The notes under the pieces are model-generated. The model was not told where the DNA came from and did not search any database. It saw nothing but the letters and a program-made list of their open reading frames with translations. Positions 35,801 through 38,735 of a stretch of 64,000 bases of DNA are shown one piece after another (the first letter of the stretch is position 1; each line of letters starts with the position of its first letter). The DNA is from Elusimicrobiota bacterium (GTDB taxonomy: Bacteria; Elusimicrobiota; Elusimicrobia; F11). Both the position numbers and the translations under genes were made by a program. The DNA lies in contig JAJVIP010000006.1 of assembly GCA_022072025.1 (NCBI GenBank), positions 170,087 to 234,086 of the forward strand. The letters are read 5' to 3'.

Positions 35801-38735
35801 TCTGCCGTTTGAGTCCGTCGGTGAGGATGTTCGAAACAACTTTTTCCGTGACGAGTCCATTGAGGTCGGTCGTTTTCTCCCGGTACGCCAGTACGTCACC
35901 TTGGGCTCCAAAAATGGTTTGGCTTCGGATGACGAAGGTGGAGCCGCCGGGGGTGGCTTCGTCGAAAATCTCGTCTTCATAGCCGACAATCTGGCCCAAA
36001 ATGTTGCGAACCATGTTGGATCTTTTGATGGTAGTGGTGTGGTCGAGTCCATTAATTCCTCCTGATAAGCGGTGTATCGTTTGCGTTTCGCTGAACGGGG
36101 TGATGTCCGTGACCGTCAATGTTTCGCGGCTGTTCAATATCTCGCCGGAGAGCCCTGTTCCCGACGCAACGGATTCCTGAATGTAAGAAGTCATGCGGTT
36201 GTTTTCGATTTGAGCGTTCCGAATGGTTTTGACGAGCGTTGCATCCACCGCATTGCCTTCGGCATCCGTTCCGCGCGTGGTGGTGGTTTCAATGCCACCT
36301 GTGGCCCGTCCGTCGCGATCATAGGTCCGGCCTGAAACAATGGTGCCGACCGTCACATCGGGATCGTGACTTGAGACCGTGGATTCCACATAGCCGGAAA
36401 TGCGGCCTCGGGCGTCGTAATCCGTCGAACCCCGAACGGTTTGATAGAGAATTCCATCGGGTCCAACGGACTCAAGGACGAACGTCCTCTTGCGGCTGAA
36501 ATTGTCATAGACAGCATCTCTCTCGACGGTTTCCGAGATTTCGCCAGAGGCAGACTGGGTAATGTCGCGGTAGCCGAGCAGCCGGCCGTAGATGTCATAG
36601 GCGCTTGCTGTCCAATCGTGGTTCTGGACTGGACGAGCCGGGCGCGACAAATCACTGTCGTCAAAAACGCCCCAGCCTTCGGTGAAACGCGAGAGCCGGT
36701 TGTATTGGTCGTACTCGGCATTACCCCACACATGCTCGACCGTGGATCCGGCTGGATCGACGAGGATTTCGCCAAAGCTGCTTAAGTTGCCGTACACGTC
36801 ATACGTCGCGTCCTGCCAGAAGCGGTGACTGATTTGGCCATAGACATCGGTCACTTCTTCGTGGAATGCCAGCACTTGGCCGAATTGGTTGTAGGGCAAC
36901 GGGTCTTGACCTGCGGGACCGCCATCCACCGCTCCGCCGCCGAAGCCCGCGTTCCAAACGGTTTTCACTTGGTTGCCGTCGGCGTCGGTGACGAGCTGCG
37001 TGTAGCCGAGCAGCCGGTCGGCTTCGTCGTAGATCACATCGCCCCAGGTTTTTACAGAGGTGTTTCCAAAAATATCCGTGTTGGCTTCCCGGTAAGAATC
37101 CAACCGGCCGTACACGTCATAAACCGCGTTGCTCCATTCCTTTTTCGACGAGTTGCCGAAAGCGTCAACGGTTTCCTCAATGTAAGAAAGGAAGCGGCTT
37201 TTCTTGTCATACACCGTGCCTGACCAAATGCGGTTGGTGGTCACTCCCAGCGGATCAGTCATCGCCTCTTGATAACCAATGACGCGGCCATAGCGGTCGT
37301 ACTCGGTGCTGGTCCATTCTTTCGTCGAGACGTTTCCTTTGTTGTCTGTATGGGCCTCGTGATAAGAAAGAACGTCGCCGGCCTGGTTGTATTGGAGGTT
37401 CGACCGTTGGGTGATGGTGGTCAAGCCAAACGGATCGTTTGTGAATTCCGTGTAACCGCGAAGCCGATTGTCAGTGGAATAGCTATCAGCTTGCCAGAAG
37501 GTCACAGAAGCGACGCCGGCCATGTCGATGTGGGTCTGCTCGTAGCCGGTCAGCCGTCCATAATTATCGTATTCGCCGTTTCGCCATTGATAATGCGAGA
37601 GGCGGCCCAGCGCGTCCGTGTTGGTTTCGTTGTAGCTGACGAGCTGGCCGAACTCATCGTAGCGCGCGCCGGTCCAATCGCGCGTGGTGACAAGGCCGTT
37701 CTCGTCCGTGATCTCTTCATGGTAGCCGGTGAGAAGATATTTGGGGCCGTCCATGACGGAGCCGATTTTTTCGTACTCGGTGTTGTAGGACGAATTGGCG
37801 ATGTAGGTGCCGCCCGACCAATGCCGCTGGCGGGTGTTTCCGAGCACGTCGGTTTCGACTTCGCGGAATTCAGTGATCTGCCGGTTGCCGTCGTATTTCG
37901 CGCCGAACCAGTCCTTCGTTGATGTGTTTCCACGGTGGTCGAGCGTGATCTGATGGTAGCCGGCCAGGAGTTTTCCGTCGTAGACCGCACCTTCCCAGGT
38001 GGTTTTCGACACGTTGCCGTAAATGTCCGTGGTCTCTTGGACGAAGCCGGTGACGAGTTTTCGCGCGTGGGTGTCTTCGGTTCCATAGAAAACGGAATCG
38101 TCGGTATAGGCGCCGCCCGCCCACACAACCTTGCTGGTGTTTCCTTGAGCGTCCTTGGTTTCCGAGTTGTAAGAGGTGAGCAGGCGCCTGGTGTTATACG
38201 TCATGTCCTGTGTGTTGCGGATCGAAACGTTGCCGTGAGCGTCGATAACGCGCTCGTTTTCAATGCGGGCCGCGAGGCCGTCCTTGAATCGGACAACTTT
38301 GCCATCGACGGAACGGACATAATTGAAAAGCGAGCGTTGGCCCAAAATCGAGAACACTTTGTTGCGGGCGTTTTCGGCTTGCTTGGAAAGGTCTTCGGTG
38401 GTTTGCAGAGAGTCCTGTAAATTCTTGTCGATGTTCGACTGAGTTTTATCCAGCACCTTCGAGCGCTGGCGGTTCAGCATTTCTTCGGCTTGGGTTTGGG
38501 CCTTGGCCGCGCGGTTCTTGTATTGAAGGTATTCTTGAAGCTGGTCTTTGGAATATATCCCGTCTCTTTTTTTTGGATCTTCCTGCCGAGGCTGTCCAAA
38601 CGAAAAGAAATCAGCAAACGCGGCGGCCGCTTCCGGCAGCCCCGTCGATTGAGTGAAGAAGATGACCGCCACACTGACGGCCACCGTCTTTTTAAAACGC
38701 ACCGCGTTGAAACGCTTGGCGTTAAAGACTCTCAT
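8868..38735 (-). CDS. Giant secreted YD/RHS-like polymorphic toxin-type protein, 9955 residues
   Basis: A single uninterrupted reading frame of 29,868 bases. The start is ATG at 38735, just after GGGGAGG; a TTG 18 bases upstream is less likely. In order: signal peptide (1-38), coiled coil (50-130), first YD-like repeat array (about 135-4100, with a helical insert near 3770-3900), long coiled coil (4110-4750), second YD-like array (about 4770-7780, with a helical insert 7180-7500), hydrophobic Gly/Ala-rich segment (7790-8215), beta-rich and coiled-coil parts (8220-9030), pretoxin-like segment (9033-9122), first tip (9170-9305), a stretch overlapped by two other ORFs (9297-9497), and a second tip (9715-9955). 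Canonical RHS proteins are about 1500 residues and lack this size. It follows the RND pump genes by 94 bases. Function as a contact-dependent or secreted toxin is inferred from architecture. Confidence 0.88.
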   Translation of the reverse strand: MRVFNAKRFNAVRFKKTVAVSVAVIFFTQSTGLPEAAAAFADFFSFGQPRQEDPKKRDGIYSKDQLQEYLQYKNRAAKAQTQAEEMLNRQRSKVLDKTQSNIDKNLQDSLQTTEDLSKQAENARNKVFSILGQRSLFNYVRSVDGKVVRFKDGLAARIENERVIDAHGNVSIRNTQDMTYNTRRLLTSYNSETKDAQGNTSKVVWAGGAYTDDSVFYGTEDTHARKLVTGFVQETTDIYGNVSKTTWEGAVYDGKLLAGYHQITLDHRGNTSTKDWFGAKYDGNRQITEFREVETDVLGNTRQRHWSGGTYIANSSYNTEYEKIGSVMDGPKYLLTGYHEEITDENGLVTTRDWTGARYDEFGQLVSYNETNTDALGRLSHYQWRNGEYDNYGRLTGYEQTHIDMAGVASVTFWQADSYSTDNRLRGYTEFTNDPFGLTTITQRSNLQYNQAGDVLSYHEAHTDNKGNVSTKEWTSTEYDRYGRVIGYQEAMTDPLGVTTNRIWSGTVYDKKSRFLSYIEETVDAFGNSSKKEWSNAVYDVYGRLDSYREANTDIFGNTSVKTWGDVIYDEADRLLGYTQLVTDADGNQVKTVWNAGFGGGAVDGGPAGQDPLPYNQFGQVLAFHEEVTDVYGQISHRFWQDATYDVYGNLSSFGEILVDPAGSTVEHVWGNAEYDQYNRLSRFTEGWGVFDDSDLSRPARPVQNHDWTASAYDIYGRLLGYRDITQSASGEISETVERDAVYDNFSRKRTFVLESVGPDGILYQTVRGSTDYDARGRISGYVESTVSSHDPDVTVGTIVSGRTYDRDGRATGGIETTTTRGTDAEGNAVDATLVKTIRNAQIENNRMTSYIQESVASGTGLSGEILNSRETLTVTDITPFSETQTIHRLSGGINGLDHTTTIKRSNMVRNILGQIVGYEDEIFDEATPGGSTFVIRSQTIFGAQGDVLAYREKTTDLNGLVTEKVVSNILTDGLKRQISFGETNLKTYDGAKSLPDNWMEFSAEEKTEFLKNLLTDFGSFYAWDGFSDEIKADILAGESVTLPDNTTIRMDQGNLRLHIKLSIEERTARRVSTYDILSRLNHYEEETTSNALSTNLKTVWDATSFNGAGLVTADRLTVFHQSKSLFQNNYTVTTRRANLAYNRFGQSLGFQESSVDTRTPDLVTDRVLAGITYDSFGGIANQEETIHQHGKTKHDLPDLESIDAKMLEGASLLFAGVEMDWNSLTDDEKAALLSGQDVVKETANGTVILSLAPGRSTYLLISMDVTTKVVRRDATFNERGRVSGYIEDTTSTGANLNKSESKVRTDMTYDAQGRLLSYKDVMTGSDAPAMVTTIVRADMLYDPLGQVTAYKENLVQTTGATILKILTTSRSGILYDPAERLIGYHDEIQGTGIVGTRKVDRTAMIYNGDSQLAGYREKMMEADGYTTDAIVTDITYNSLAQETGRDESVTTTARDENGQEIYRVMSTKARRYVTYNTVGQMTYYKDTENTSDAPEASKVTVWSRGAYNSQGQLISFREKVRTRGEAESGGEIDLTVTTNRLDTTYNTRGLEASLSETIERSDTPALLISQTQTNMVYDDRNLLVSYVLTATDKEKGLFGSLTDLRTRTTRRTGIAYDGRELQTGYTDEITTTGTSGSQNLSLVETITVSNKTYNLARILSSYTESRTASNAPDVTTTVQWNTLLIDTVGRVTSYKETTTAGDQATVITRDGITFDAFGRLTAYHEKETNSERPDLTSELEWSGAYNKRSQLVSFQESRREFDAADPTKFDLTTTRNRGNIRFDGMGRMESYEETSTDGLGVATATDWTGTYDNLNQLTGFVEESEQTGNGLSLTRRVERLGVSYDNQGRLKSYTEDTNSSDAEDLTNRVIWQVAAYDGHGRVSAYNRTDQNVDRGNGTVLKETISARSAIIFDGQDRILTYLELQTLTPNLITTLRRTGTGYNSYGQMASLQETKTETGRDENDDVVLDRTTQITIDSRSFDALGRLTKERTVEMSNGVATTKVWEATAFTTTSQVKSYSESVIRRGSDFEVVQDNLRSGITYDVRGRMTAYTEANTSSASPDMTTTVQWAASGFDGFGRLTGLQENIVEEGTLGDGSRLFVEKTHARSGLTYQRYNELAAYDDTVENRTTGVKETMRRLETTLNGFNQASGFRETRTVTNPGAGQVVTTVTRDQAGYDLLGNLSSYHEWQSSDDQTGARQEITWSGVNDVAGRLVSSHEVSRRTSLDGTSLDVLTTTDLSAITYDSQGRQKTYTETVRSDDQPDLLQITVHSNRTYNGFGQLDTENLSSTRKDATSNAPAALNVTNTAERTGTTYDAAGRLLSYTETRREATRPDDVLLVTWQAAGYLGNLIQGYDEITAIGATFSQTKSVRGIAYNTHLQRASYTESVKTKEGDYDVTQTTTREAIQYNNLGQTTGYRELGSGTDKADVLQTVEWSVGAYDNKGRLLTYSEETSVQGPTLDYTLRTDRVATGYDRLGNVVQTLENSVNLTASPDLVVSTLWAADGFNVKGQITGFDRVATHRDLDSGTTLLVETSNRSALAYDGHGRLSDYVETNVSSESPDLIIMTEFHDAVYTLAGLLLSSREIRTEKSQADNGAALNKTTSLTATRRYDNLGRLVYEKTAKEEDGQASEERIMENVLYNGEGQVLSYSEALTKDGAVLSIVTQTLRSGITYDTSNRQIAYEETTISSDEPAVTTIVLYTAGGFNALGQLDGFVRDTARTGEVNGEALDLHTITTRSNQIYSSLNVITAYDETEEDLALGVKSETGRTGMTYNALGQLAGYTDSLRRVDGELMDGSDLTAMDFEIVSQVTRSNQAYDRFGRLSRYHQVTRQQDLREETDWSGTLNQDGLISAYNQTSRKFNGAAAAPFETISINYHDAVFNEAGRIVSYHQDTTNSNSPDVTENLVWSNASYNDFGQLTGNRESVTRGDLVSSVARSNVAYNAQGLRVSEKQVLTSSDKPNVIETQTWSNQTYTQGGYLFGYSTLTEKKGTLPNGQEVDSWTTQARSQTTYNTLGQLTSSIEIVISSAEPDVTKTVTLIGATYDGLGRILTRIEQTKRVSVDGKLNETTTIKQTGTIYDQQTGRLDGYDQEITSSATPGLVTRVRRSDTGYDGRGLVSGYTETTNQSSKSGDALGTQTTVQRTAMEYDPQQRLTSYHDEQRELIGTLGDGSPVFNITNLDWTAGAYDGLGHLTAWDETGANAFGNFERHSSGIVYDKQDRQAGYSERGISDQLGAYEKSWGDAQFNSKGQLVLYTETGSSVEAGRYTKTWDARFADAYTTGGQQHHYTETIVRDYSDGVIGDAKTTTREWTDVTYNGLGQVVRYVENSTLVVPTLADQSSSRVWQNPAYDELGRLLGFDETTSLTYFDPTTRAIQFTETATRSWSNAIYNVQDRGLLVSFDETSARWVKDGAGQTVIDTRDTPTSFERKDMAYNGAGHLLSYQEEGFSAASGRYDRAWTATTLDSAGRATSFTETGFSESQGVNNFTRSDITYDADGFVTGYHEEGLSSNQYARKDWGLAAGEGLPVYDALGRLHSFNESGWTDSGRYEKEQTAITTNALGQTQSYQENGWNLQQGGYTKTWTNATYDTKERISSYHQTLTSFGKTTDSDWRITGGYNDKSQLIGYEETGTVTEGGILKETFTTAWAAPFADAYTALGQQHHFTVTTVRETTDSGTITSTREWSNAEYKADGRLNSYVDRETTSRETNDGTQESSSVTQRQETRYYTAADQAANSANIEGMLAGYVDLALGSNASEKPVQTVVDGLVYAAADGRLLDSVTVSAEESAVAGIIRRFNDWLATFAASLPPASLTLSLMSLLGFKNADDSAANLLASQNWIATQLAGVSGIELLKEILGDLGSMMNPADPTLIAKVQTALPSLVDAIAALSVKVGQLLQGIGFSELPDMDVANSAYAKLHPFDYVATVTHKSGTQYDERMRPIQWIETTANSAAREKRSVSEIEVTYEGTTQHQATYAARIHETGFDGAGEPLDKVTWIFRTGFEYNALDQATLFTEMTFENDSLTLDGVVTNWASLSAAQRTALVGRLKSDNTSPDYIEVKESVLISTFENVRYNGANQMSDYDLTSTKRGIAFQDFSELTSIHQSLQELIDMVNLQGGRLADAQQALAARQAEWLAAYEEAKTVFGAGLPDASNPQAVLDEIAVRLEARLRAEASNENTLETLAAELDEKLAALSAIATQMADLQKQVLDNRTNWEGIVANLDQLVASELARRGDLDTQLNSLLSYADTLGGFRTQSAEIVALYASYKTLLDQWVTKSQEAKAAARAWDPSLPIDAARAAELAAWNPSVALSSLNTLTQSLKSSLTDLISKSDLLRTDITAAIEDTVAGYEAVRAARLQERNDELVELQAALNAVLEQKTSLYGTDLEADGVGGLEGVLREYERQLAQLNTEKAGYQNEIDKIDQRMEQIRNENGGVIAYIEFPFGIFGWGWLHVRFVLQGDKVIQQFGGTGKCFDCTPNWLNVGERTPDEVIQAISGWKDAAARYPQWIHDRLGTSFTTPIEYFKTLPEQRDYWVNKVTDVQSRITNITGLKNTAESNYTIALNHLNDVLNVTLAAKQSDFDLADAAFKAADLKLTTAKNAVSLLQSFSLAASNQLSKLNDQMSGNAGLAFLTGRFLGSILDANGLKSVATSWKGAFDEKEDSLAAFNTASDTLDQSRQTRERGDAALSALSSRLDNLKEARADLTLEGEELDRIKTDESQARDRARGLLTGRSFQVGSTGVSISQSDAEKLVAGESVTLAGRVFTLESLSQSSDVKIKLDAREVRTSARRNIVYDGRGLVDTYQELSFTGTAVSIADQTRQWSSLTETEKANVFAGLLQASLPGNGNLSINQALGHTYDAAGRMTSQTIRTRETRVQNGETFTHSFETTTSGMNYDRLGNLTAYQRTTREDDLPTGEKGKITTEQTTEPMTYDAKGRLLSSHVVTTERVPNADGSGFVYEKTVETWTIIEAYNDLDQAIQTRRVSIEGDRATIETTLADNKYDSQGQLTYAKSRVIEVEAGDVAAVLANLNAIESAASAKDVVLPNGIQGKVSDSISWGHSYNARGQLTQVVRLIVEKSKSIQETISYEYDVQGRVSKSTAVMLETGLTQDLHGDDSLYYRSQVITTDLIQYNAAGQVLRQRRTVESNAKKTTEESLDDMTYDAAGRLTHARNQVTEITQGENGPLVHAFETMVDIHAYDYSNRILRQTRTTIDDGKKVVESNQNTSTTEAFSYNAENEINRQVMEVSEVSVSGIPPVETDDYRKSYKVTQTFDRYDSVGQLLSSTRVTERTDEQGQTFLTRESLSYAYNIHGQVVENVSVKTTEQRDSNGDVVSAKTVTSVTLVPPSGFNANNQMERFATVTFEGEMINVVRGNDPTVENGLTLRWSDLTGKEKLDLLAGALTPRLRSAVIVTQMSGVSYNARGLMESWVAKNRVMGPVTTALEPLLWSTFSELDLVDEERTNNLNIFNAVLGQSVLIRKDGTYFAKAEDLTDDEKLLLLSAAQQSGLSLRGVTLADLDIRSQLDNTSITIRVRTAYNGLAQATGFDEVTMDGSGWILNGRFEAVTPNDPQLADRLAAWEAMRGLDAINSADKIYLPNNFTTWTRMSDMGYSQDGEALSWTMEKQEIQLKLKDVLNPRADGKINLAVNRLSSSDRLETIKNAAGQEIAIKETTVGPTGEVVSGWTFFNYDEQERAVDVLRITSEKVNGVDQWTAEITHVDAFTNLQNRDLYAQTRTTRTSHIALTDELNSSTLAEFVAAHRDFASMRSSSFANTAKSKTALEVTQFEYDAGSTPPRVSKTTISRTDGDGIKSAEITEYHYEKGGDPKPTQTRATRILNATLNGSGIWIPQVSDKKTVEDTILTYSANGIVSHSDVVRINEHGTKEVERTDFVYRNGRVAETTRYRITDLTGDMSVVEETLGAWSNFRRYTGGGQITKEVSLLTYSGDQLTESRIFTVKPLGNTTVEQNLFEYDENDRVKTSVNITIEGVAEAGLNLASFDFDTTDHPRTVTVRDQYKYITSGQAANLPSEYRESVVSSASPGRETVRIVFDITYDEQRRQKESDTLETEFVVREDGSREQVALRQIHVAAGVDGVPGDGYDAFGRLQNLTRTTSERGLVTVEEISHRFDQTEGRIIGSQVHTVQMDSTGGTLLHREFTETITYLEFDPLLGRVLKLKRETLEDNKITVDFTENDYDDRARVTESRTERTENSLNDPQALTRKTFVTTTATGFNDLGYMTGYVRTTVEGERRTQESASNLTYGDYGQVLTSHTEIIETDTVTNGTKFRRSFTVDLVNNYNDDLGQVIGFTRVVTESNENRRVTETAINMTYDRAGRLSHQESLFTEEDTIAGNDPRNSLLRVYSVVTDYGIAGYNDLGQAVAWARTTTENNKTTREQVTSCLYDSWGRLAYSETAMTETGTDGASTLNHTFTVKTLIDYDTLGQASHILRRTEDGAKITIEDSSSLVYDRFGALRKSVYVINERNKADGAVAEGAILDHTKTVTTENDFDALGRILATRRMTVDGFLTTVENVSGLTYQLDGQLTGSTVDLVERSPGYAQKSRIVTSGMTYNRLGQATGYLRTTAGFDPASGAALGKESVETVVNLAYNAQGLLKFSDVTVRETAPGTDPVLKRTVTNLTYNSLGQATRADRTIEEKNPATAVTFKTTTETSLIDSTYNKDGRLLSSNTRIRETAIDLDGRGNLDHTYSISTSGYEYNGAGQVIGYVKATTDGAKTITESIGRTITGGDGSSVFVAGIKYDAKGRIVQQSSDIHETGTDGTSHLDHIYSVFVENLSFDAADRATSNRQTTFDNGRETEVTTTGLTYDSKGRALTYTRVTKNDDKTVTEQTLVANTYDSLGRILTSRVLVSERSADGTFDKSQEIATANSKFDAAGRTARYSRTTWDGSAANPTGRIVTENTTTDITYNGLGFIAISEIDYTETSPDGTTLNRSFHVGTINSAYGDLGLVTRYTRATTEGAKVTTESTTSDLIYDNKGRLLSSSLQVNEKAPGLDHTYQTNILETFFDGSGQIVLQTRSRVDFGKTITETVDQFRYDGQGRVLGSRSVIRETSDLLGLDHRYVNEFSAVLNSLGQIIDSTTKITGDDAAPLREITSHRFGMKYNALGQVTEYTETQTSTAAPARNNTTERTEIVYNAAGQAVSWKDEQTIGFVVNGVEVDLTQLALSIPLSNFGTTRDPLGNSFVNLTLEDFLKNIADSYSAGDSAALASKNLFAIYKDIITNAVKPVLEEKLGANYSPELLNMVVNSLTASLAGLKDEMGIPITSLTAGDMLFNALGTSLDAYSDGETDPDFRAAIGRYSINEILDKNQLDAQGVDLSNLTLREVFAKMLTASFVEQGLTPAQAQAKAAAVLTTAGDYDQIWNIKLKDLKSVLEEDQAADAYGANLYTSSIRTLLYNALFKEIKANTVAVIFKDVLGGNLAGYTFEDGTTLGEATIGELLHKQLGGAAVGANLTETVAAVLQTTFQEYKKNTGVGSVVSNATYNSDGLLVSKTESRTWKSIGGGNIPGLSGDWKDATATVVTEYDYQSGTDRLVGQAIRATGTGSHKDARIQNLGINFYMLEGNIRYDEKGRQIGSTSATVQPLHYTYWWWNKGGLFKGKIKDHYVDGLLNRVATVQKSETLAFDAYGRAKEIRSSFYRDDSNVATGSTTERNIQYNDLGQKTGSTMVGATVIGARGESGWASDQGRTRIGNQVAGSWSANNVALTRNMDGLWSDAINWRNAVGPQRHQNTSSSGDNVYVYDAFGNLDEEATRNSSRITTTTEMSGESDASWVEPVNAIIGVVQIAISVAIPGVGTAIAVGVLAATQSAINEGRLRNALKAGAIQGGAAYAQAKLDKALKAAEVSNIGTNFSRGVIRVTGSTVINVVAANAAGVHDVNALLKTAASSAIASVGGLNLAADLPTKIVLITVLNVAAARVEGVKEGQQLLTIAALSAASSLSSATRNQNSADPKPITSSQAFAKAFTSALVAELLGRVIANNTNNQTGQTIGTLVAQIVSNVSSRGQGNEVIAKKDSDGKLMIVDDKKRNVNNEAFDQSIRRSVERQVALQSSGQPITLQYGAGAPPVQDQLKDISDKTRVQIAYLGALLQTTGGLAQLAIQVITLPISVVQNPAAGVQSLVKGVSTNDLAGRLSLFDGAAKSIGGFLFDRLGRSPEFNPAQSRAFVGASVLPVGGFPSLPGFDGENLSLSQALSGIVQNIKDTFGSVLGASREAEAYIAIRSGNQDRGNLALSTEEVRNIFAGVAGVKNIDIAALKQEFGASLAAAKNVLIGQGIITKDAKELGVKIDNKIYAIFVQGNEIKGSLTRAASGQNELRSYAFGYDQSGQVVKAEGKIFREVAGKFQETGRFEFLRGENVKTVLAEVSRTFGKGAEEVAQVVKGAKAIYQEFSTDASGKEVLTRRVFMGQSQDGKPTILASEHASFGASGRVVGYTLRSYDSVTNIVKTSEGDVLTRGKVYTRTLDEKYGAASATFEIKRIDAASQLAGVTSAIMNALGVGVNVGGPQLIYQETLLADRSISREVVMNEATGQLKYVMDKNEKGGLTVTVFDATDKAALQKSLRALESAAGTGVTVVDFNSLNIPQQTELLAALPVMGKHDASLSTAKIVEMQQQLANAMARKAAESAGFKVEEDGKNIFLQLPENLAFEGSRDLRIAAMRTNDVGELVLEGYFVQREDGKLKDGKQFYLVSVDTAFAKEFRGSQKDIASGAQLLLIKQDSDTFDAITYLPTRDSKGGIEILSTTAVAAGDVRRALSNTQDIDGLFGKEGVLDQFISKVKGLLEFFTGDKLSEYEQEKGRLKTQLQESASVLPKHENQVGFIEGKAKDLGQTAAEVVSLLKDLGLHDEKVNPVLDSAAKTDSVSRLNKNLALLKAKRAEAEQAIEAGDVRKADKALREFKALSNKFDRIVDESVGEIGRRNDNLRQFADGLNQMKEAKESKTPLEKALNGLGGEKKAFEQLFKMKDRGILPGLHGILGPKFRASLENSDDRIRLALAEQRKLERKEFAQAVKADVDQMGIGAAKGDFLSDDERTWKHTAGQIGFGLTPAGMAADARDFEANREKGSKLGMAFSLIGFIPFVGDGLKIGGKWVVRSLKGADAATELVKHGDEVVEAGEKIGKQLLKHGDDIANAFPANRLFAKVMSPNKAEDFLGGIETFGSKTEKDAFIGAWDDMKKVRTPKGFAKRMTLMNEAGTRYRQGTEVVIVVKKTDVTGFKSPLERSWDPRNWGFKQGGKTRGGAREWLVENGSIQELKARGFEIERVYSVDAKGVRYEWKLAAEKDGTYSVLQKNSVGKIKTNTMNSGVSTNGSTKFHSEMKSGVVSNVGNSGQKLKSVQAAEGTYMNSGKSLSKMPAANSPTRNSIDTASNIEVLGTFSPSEIGGKKWMDVVQDGRQKLDPTGIRQLKTKNSFEETFSQSRSASLKTELGGKHLSAKSADNTGGRLPKMPDGDLMKSSAKSPKMNSKLNSPTQNSIDTAKAVLKVALPIGIAGGILSLMTENSEGQGAAVLPGIGEALRPGVMPKQIHPPTGAQLKKTPLVESPSQPQLPLSDGQKQFLPIPVEKSASLPGLRAVSQTTEIGPDKRPTVLDASRQWVGEKFAGALKNGLAKPFAYAAGIAVGILSVGANVVKTLWSGIKAIFTLDGSGLRSSAKSLVSGIKETIGLAVKTAVGIVGWVLSFSPKDSAVRRLSERMDNWSTWGVWMNDRELTQAVAPNPNAEVLVINGIGNSMFQRFIDEKGNQIGFRQQQIRLLKDYVNKYVPGANRKAAFDLIDKLDFVACYTGNGTVDIMFSAFERSGIGIVSDKIMAPFQKQHYRMLYPHSAGGYVYDNKKEKLSYENATPIGAEGADLGRYRGDPAITTKIGFSKDPVTRIAPSETGRGIGIDIAFGNNGTAVKRLPAPGSPGLFQVAENHSYIKYIFVDMNRLMEILKGN
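8871..9600 (-). other. Second C-terminal tip of the giant protein, alpha/beta-hydrolase-like
   Basis: The last 240 residues contain AEVLVINGIGNSMF (a beta-strand then an oxyanion-type loop), YPHSAGGYV (a nucleophile elbow of the form H-S-x-G-G, with Pro where Gly is usual) and a late His in VAENHSYIKYIF. Strand, Ser and His come in the order of lipases and esterases, so a lipid- or ester-cleaving effector is plausible. It is preceded by a Pro-rich linker and two hydrophobic stretches (about 9650-9900). No acid residue can be assigned with confidence. Confidence 0.5.
10246..10515 (-). CDS. Nested CC/CGQW immunity-like ORF 2, overlapping the giant gene in another frame
   Basis: A second 89-residue ORF in the same frame as ORF 1 and 60 bases after it. 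It has MDGCC (Cys4, Cys5), KCKKCGQYW (Cys49, Cys52) and the same ending AKFPDAKLD. A textbook ribosome site, AGGAGG six bases before the ATG, lies inside the giant gene and has no purpose for the giant's own translation. The C-terminal bases of the two ORFs are near-identical, pointing to tandem duplication with later divergence of the N-terminal half. In the giant's frame both ends give the related peptides NSPTRNSIDTA and NSPTQNSIDTA. Confidence 0.78.
   Translation of the reverse strand: MDGCCSGWPTEIGPDRNSSVEDEEQLRRNLQSIKKRQLEDGTWWEAFKCKKCGQYWWSFTEDARWGPDEIFRKVTKDELKAKFPDAKLD
10576..10845 (-). CDS. Nested CC/CGQW immunity-like ORF 1, overlapping the giant gene in another frame
   Basis: A complete 89-residue ORF on the same strand as the giant gene but one base out of its frame. 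It has METCC (Cys4, Cys5), RCKQCGQLW (Cys48, Cys51) and ends SKFPDAKLD. The ATG lies ten bases after AAAGGAG, inside the last codons of the first toxin-like tip, exactly where an immunity gene would start. It is homologous over its whole length to its neighbour at 10246-10515 and to each half of the free-standing protein at 6745-7278. In the giant's own frame this stretch reads as Ser/Asn/Lys-rich low-complexity sequence, so the small ORF is the better-conserved reading. Probable role: protection against tip 1. Confidence 0.75.
   Translation of the reverse strand: METCCGKRRNLLGLTKEFSREDQNQYDELGRLYERIHKVPFGDEIGRCKQCGQLWTKTEISAGGRGDVYEFRKVSIEDARSKFPDAKLD
10820..11235 (-). other. First C-terminal tip of the giant protein, toxin-like domain of unknown class
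   Basis: About 138 residues immediately after the pretoxin-like segment. Visible elements are MTLMNEAGTRYRQGTEVVIV, SWDPRNWGFKQGGKTRGGAREWLV, and a final IERVYSVDAKGVRYEWKL. Conserved-looking Arg, Glu, Trp and Gly residues suggest an enzyme domain, but I cannot name the family. Where a stop codon would normally end the toxin, the frame instead stays open into the region carrying the two CC/CGQW ORFs. Confidence 0.5.
11370..11635 (-). other. Pretoxin-like segment of the giant protein
   Basis: Residues about 9033-9122 read GDFLSDDERTWKHTAGQIG, then GLTPAGMAADARDF, then SLIGFIPFVGDGLKIGGKW. The pattern 'T-A-G-Q-I...G-x-x-P-x-x-x-x-A-D-x-R-D...G-F-I-P-x-V-G-D-x-x-K' matches the linker that precedes many polymorphic toxin tips. 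It marks the border between the constant giant and its exchangeable C-terminus. Confidence 0.7.
14090..15360 (-). other. Hydrophobic Gly/Ala-rich segment of the giant protein
   Basis: After the last YD-like unit the protein turns into about 420 residues rich in Ala, Gly, Val and Ile, with several stretches long enough to enter a membrane (such as AIIGVVQIAISVAIPGVG and TALVAELLG-like runs). In RHS and CDI toxins a hydrophobic segment at this position is often tied to delivery of the tip, which is the reading I prefer; membrane insertion is not shown. Confidence 0.55.
15400..24420 (-). repeat. Second YD-like repeat array of the giant protein
   Basis: Repeats continue as MTYDAKGRLLSS, TYNSLGQATRAD and similar, but the inter-repeat segment changes character from array 1: it favours 'T-x-D-G/N-x-K-x-x-x-E' and 'G-T-D-G-x-x-x-L-x-H-x-Y/F' rather than 'S-D-A-P-D-x-T'. 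This suggests the two arrays expanded separately. A helical insert without repeats occupies about 16230-17200. Confidence 0.8.
24500..26410 (-). other. Central coiled coil of the giant protein with an inserted small domain
   Basis: About 640 residues of heptad-rich, Ala/Glu/Gln/Leu-rich sequence separate the two repeat arrays. Between about 25060 and 25440 the helices are broken by a compact aromatic segment (IEFPFGIFGWGWLHVRF, then a KCFDC pair) before heptads resume. By eye its bases are more AT-rich than the surrounding gene. A coiled coil of this length could act as a rod between two repeat shells. Confidence 0.75.
26430..38330 (-). repeat. First YD-like repeat array of the giant protein
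   Basis: The encoded repeats follow the pattern Y-D/N-x-x-G-R-L-x-x-Y-x-E-x-x-T-D...W-x-x-x-x-Y, spaced about 35-50 residues apart (for example TYDNQGRLKSYTED). This resembles the YD repeats that build the hollow beta-shell of RHS and teneurin proteins. The first units use 'D-x-x-G-N-x-S' turns; later ones use 'S-D-A/S-P-D-x-T'. Array length divided by spacing suggests roughly 90 units, an estimate rather than a count. A helical non-repeat insert lies at about 27030-27420. Confidence 0.85.

Noticed and set aside
15400-38330. Regularly spaced sequence suggestive of a CRISPR or satellite array
   Set aside because: The spacing comes from protein repeats in an uninterrupted coding frame; the DNA units are diverged and variable in length, with no identical direct repeats and spacers.
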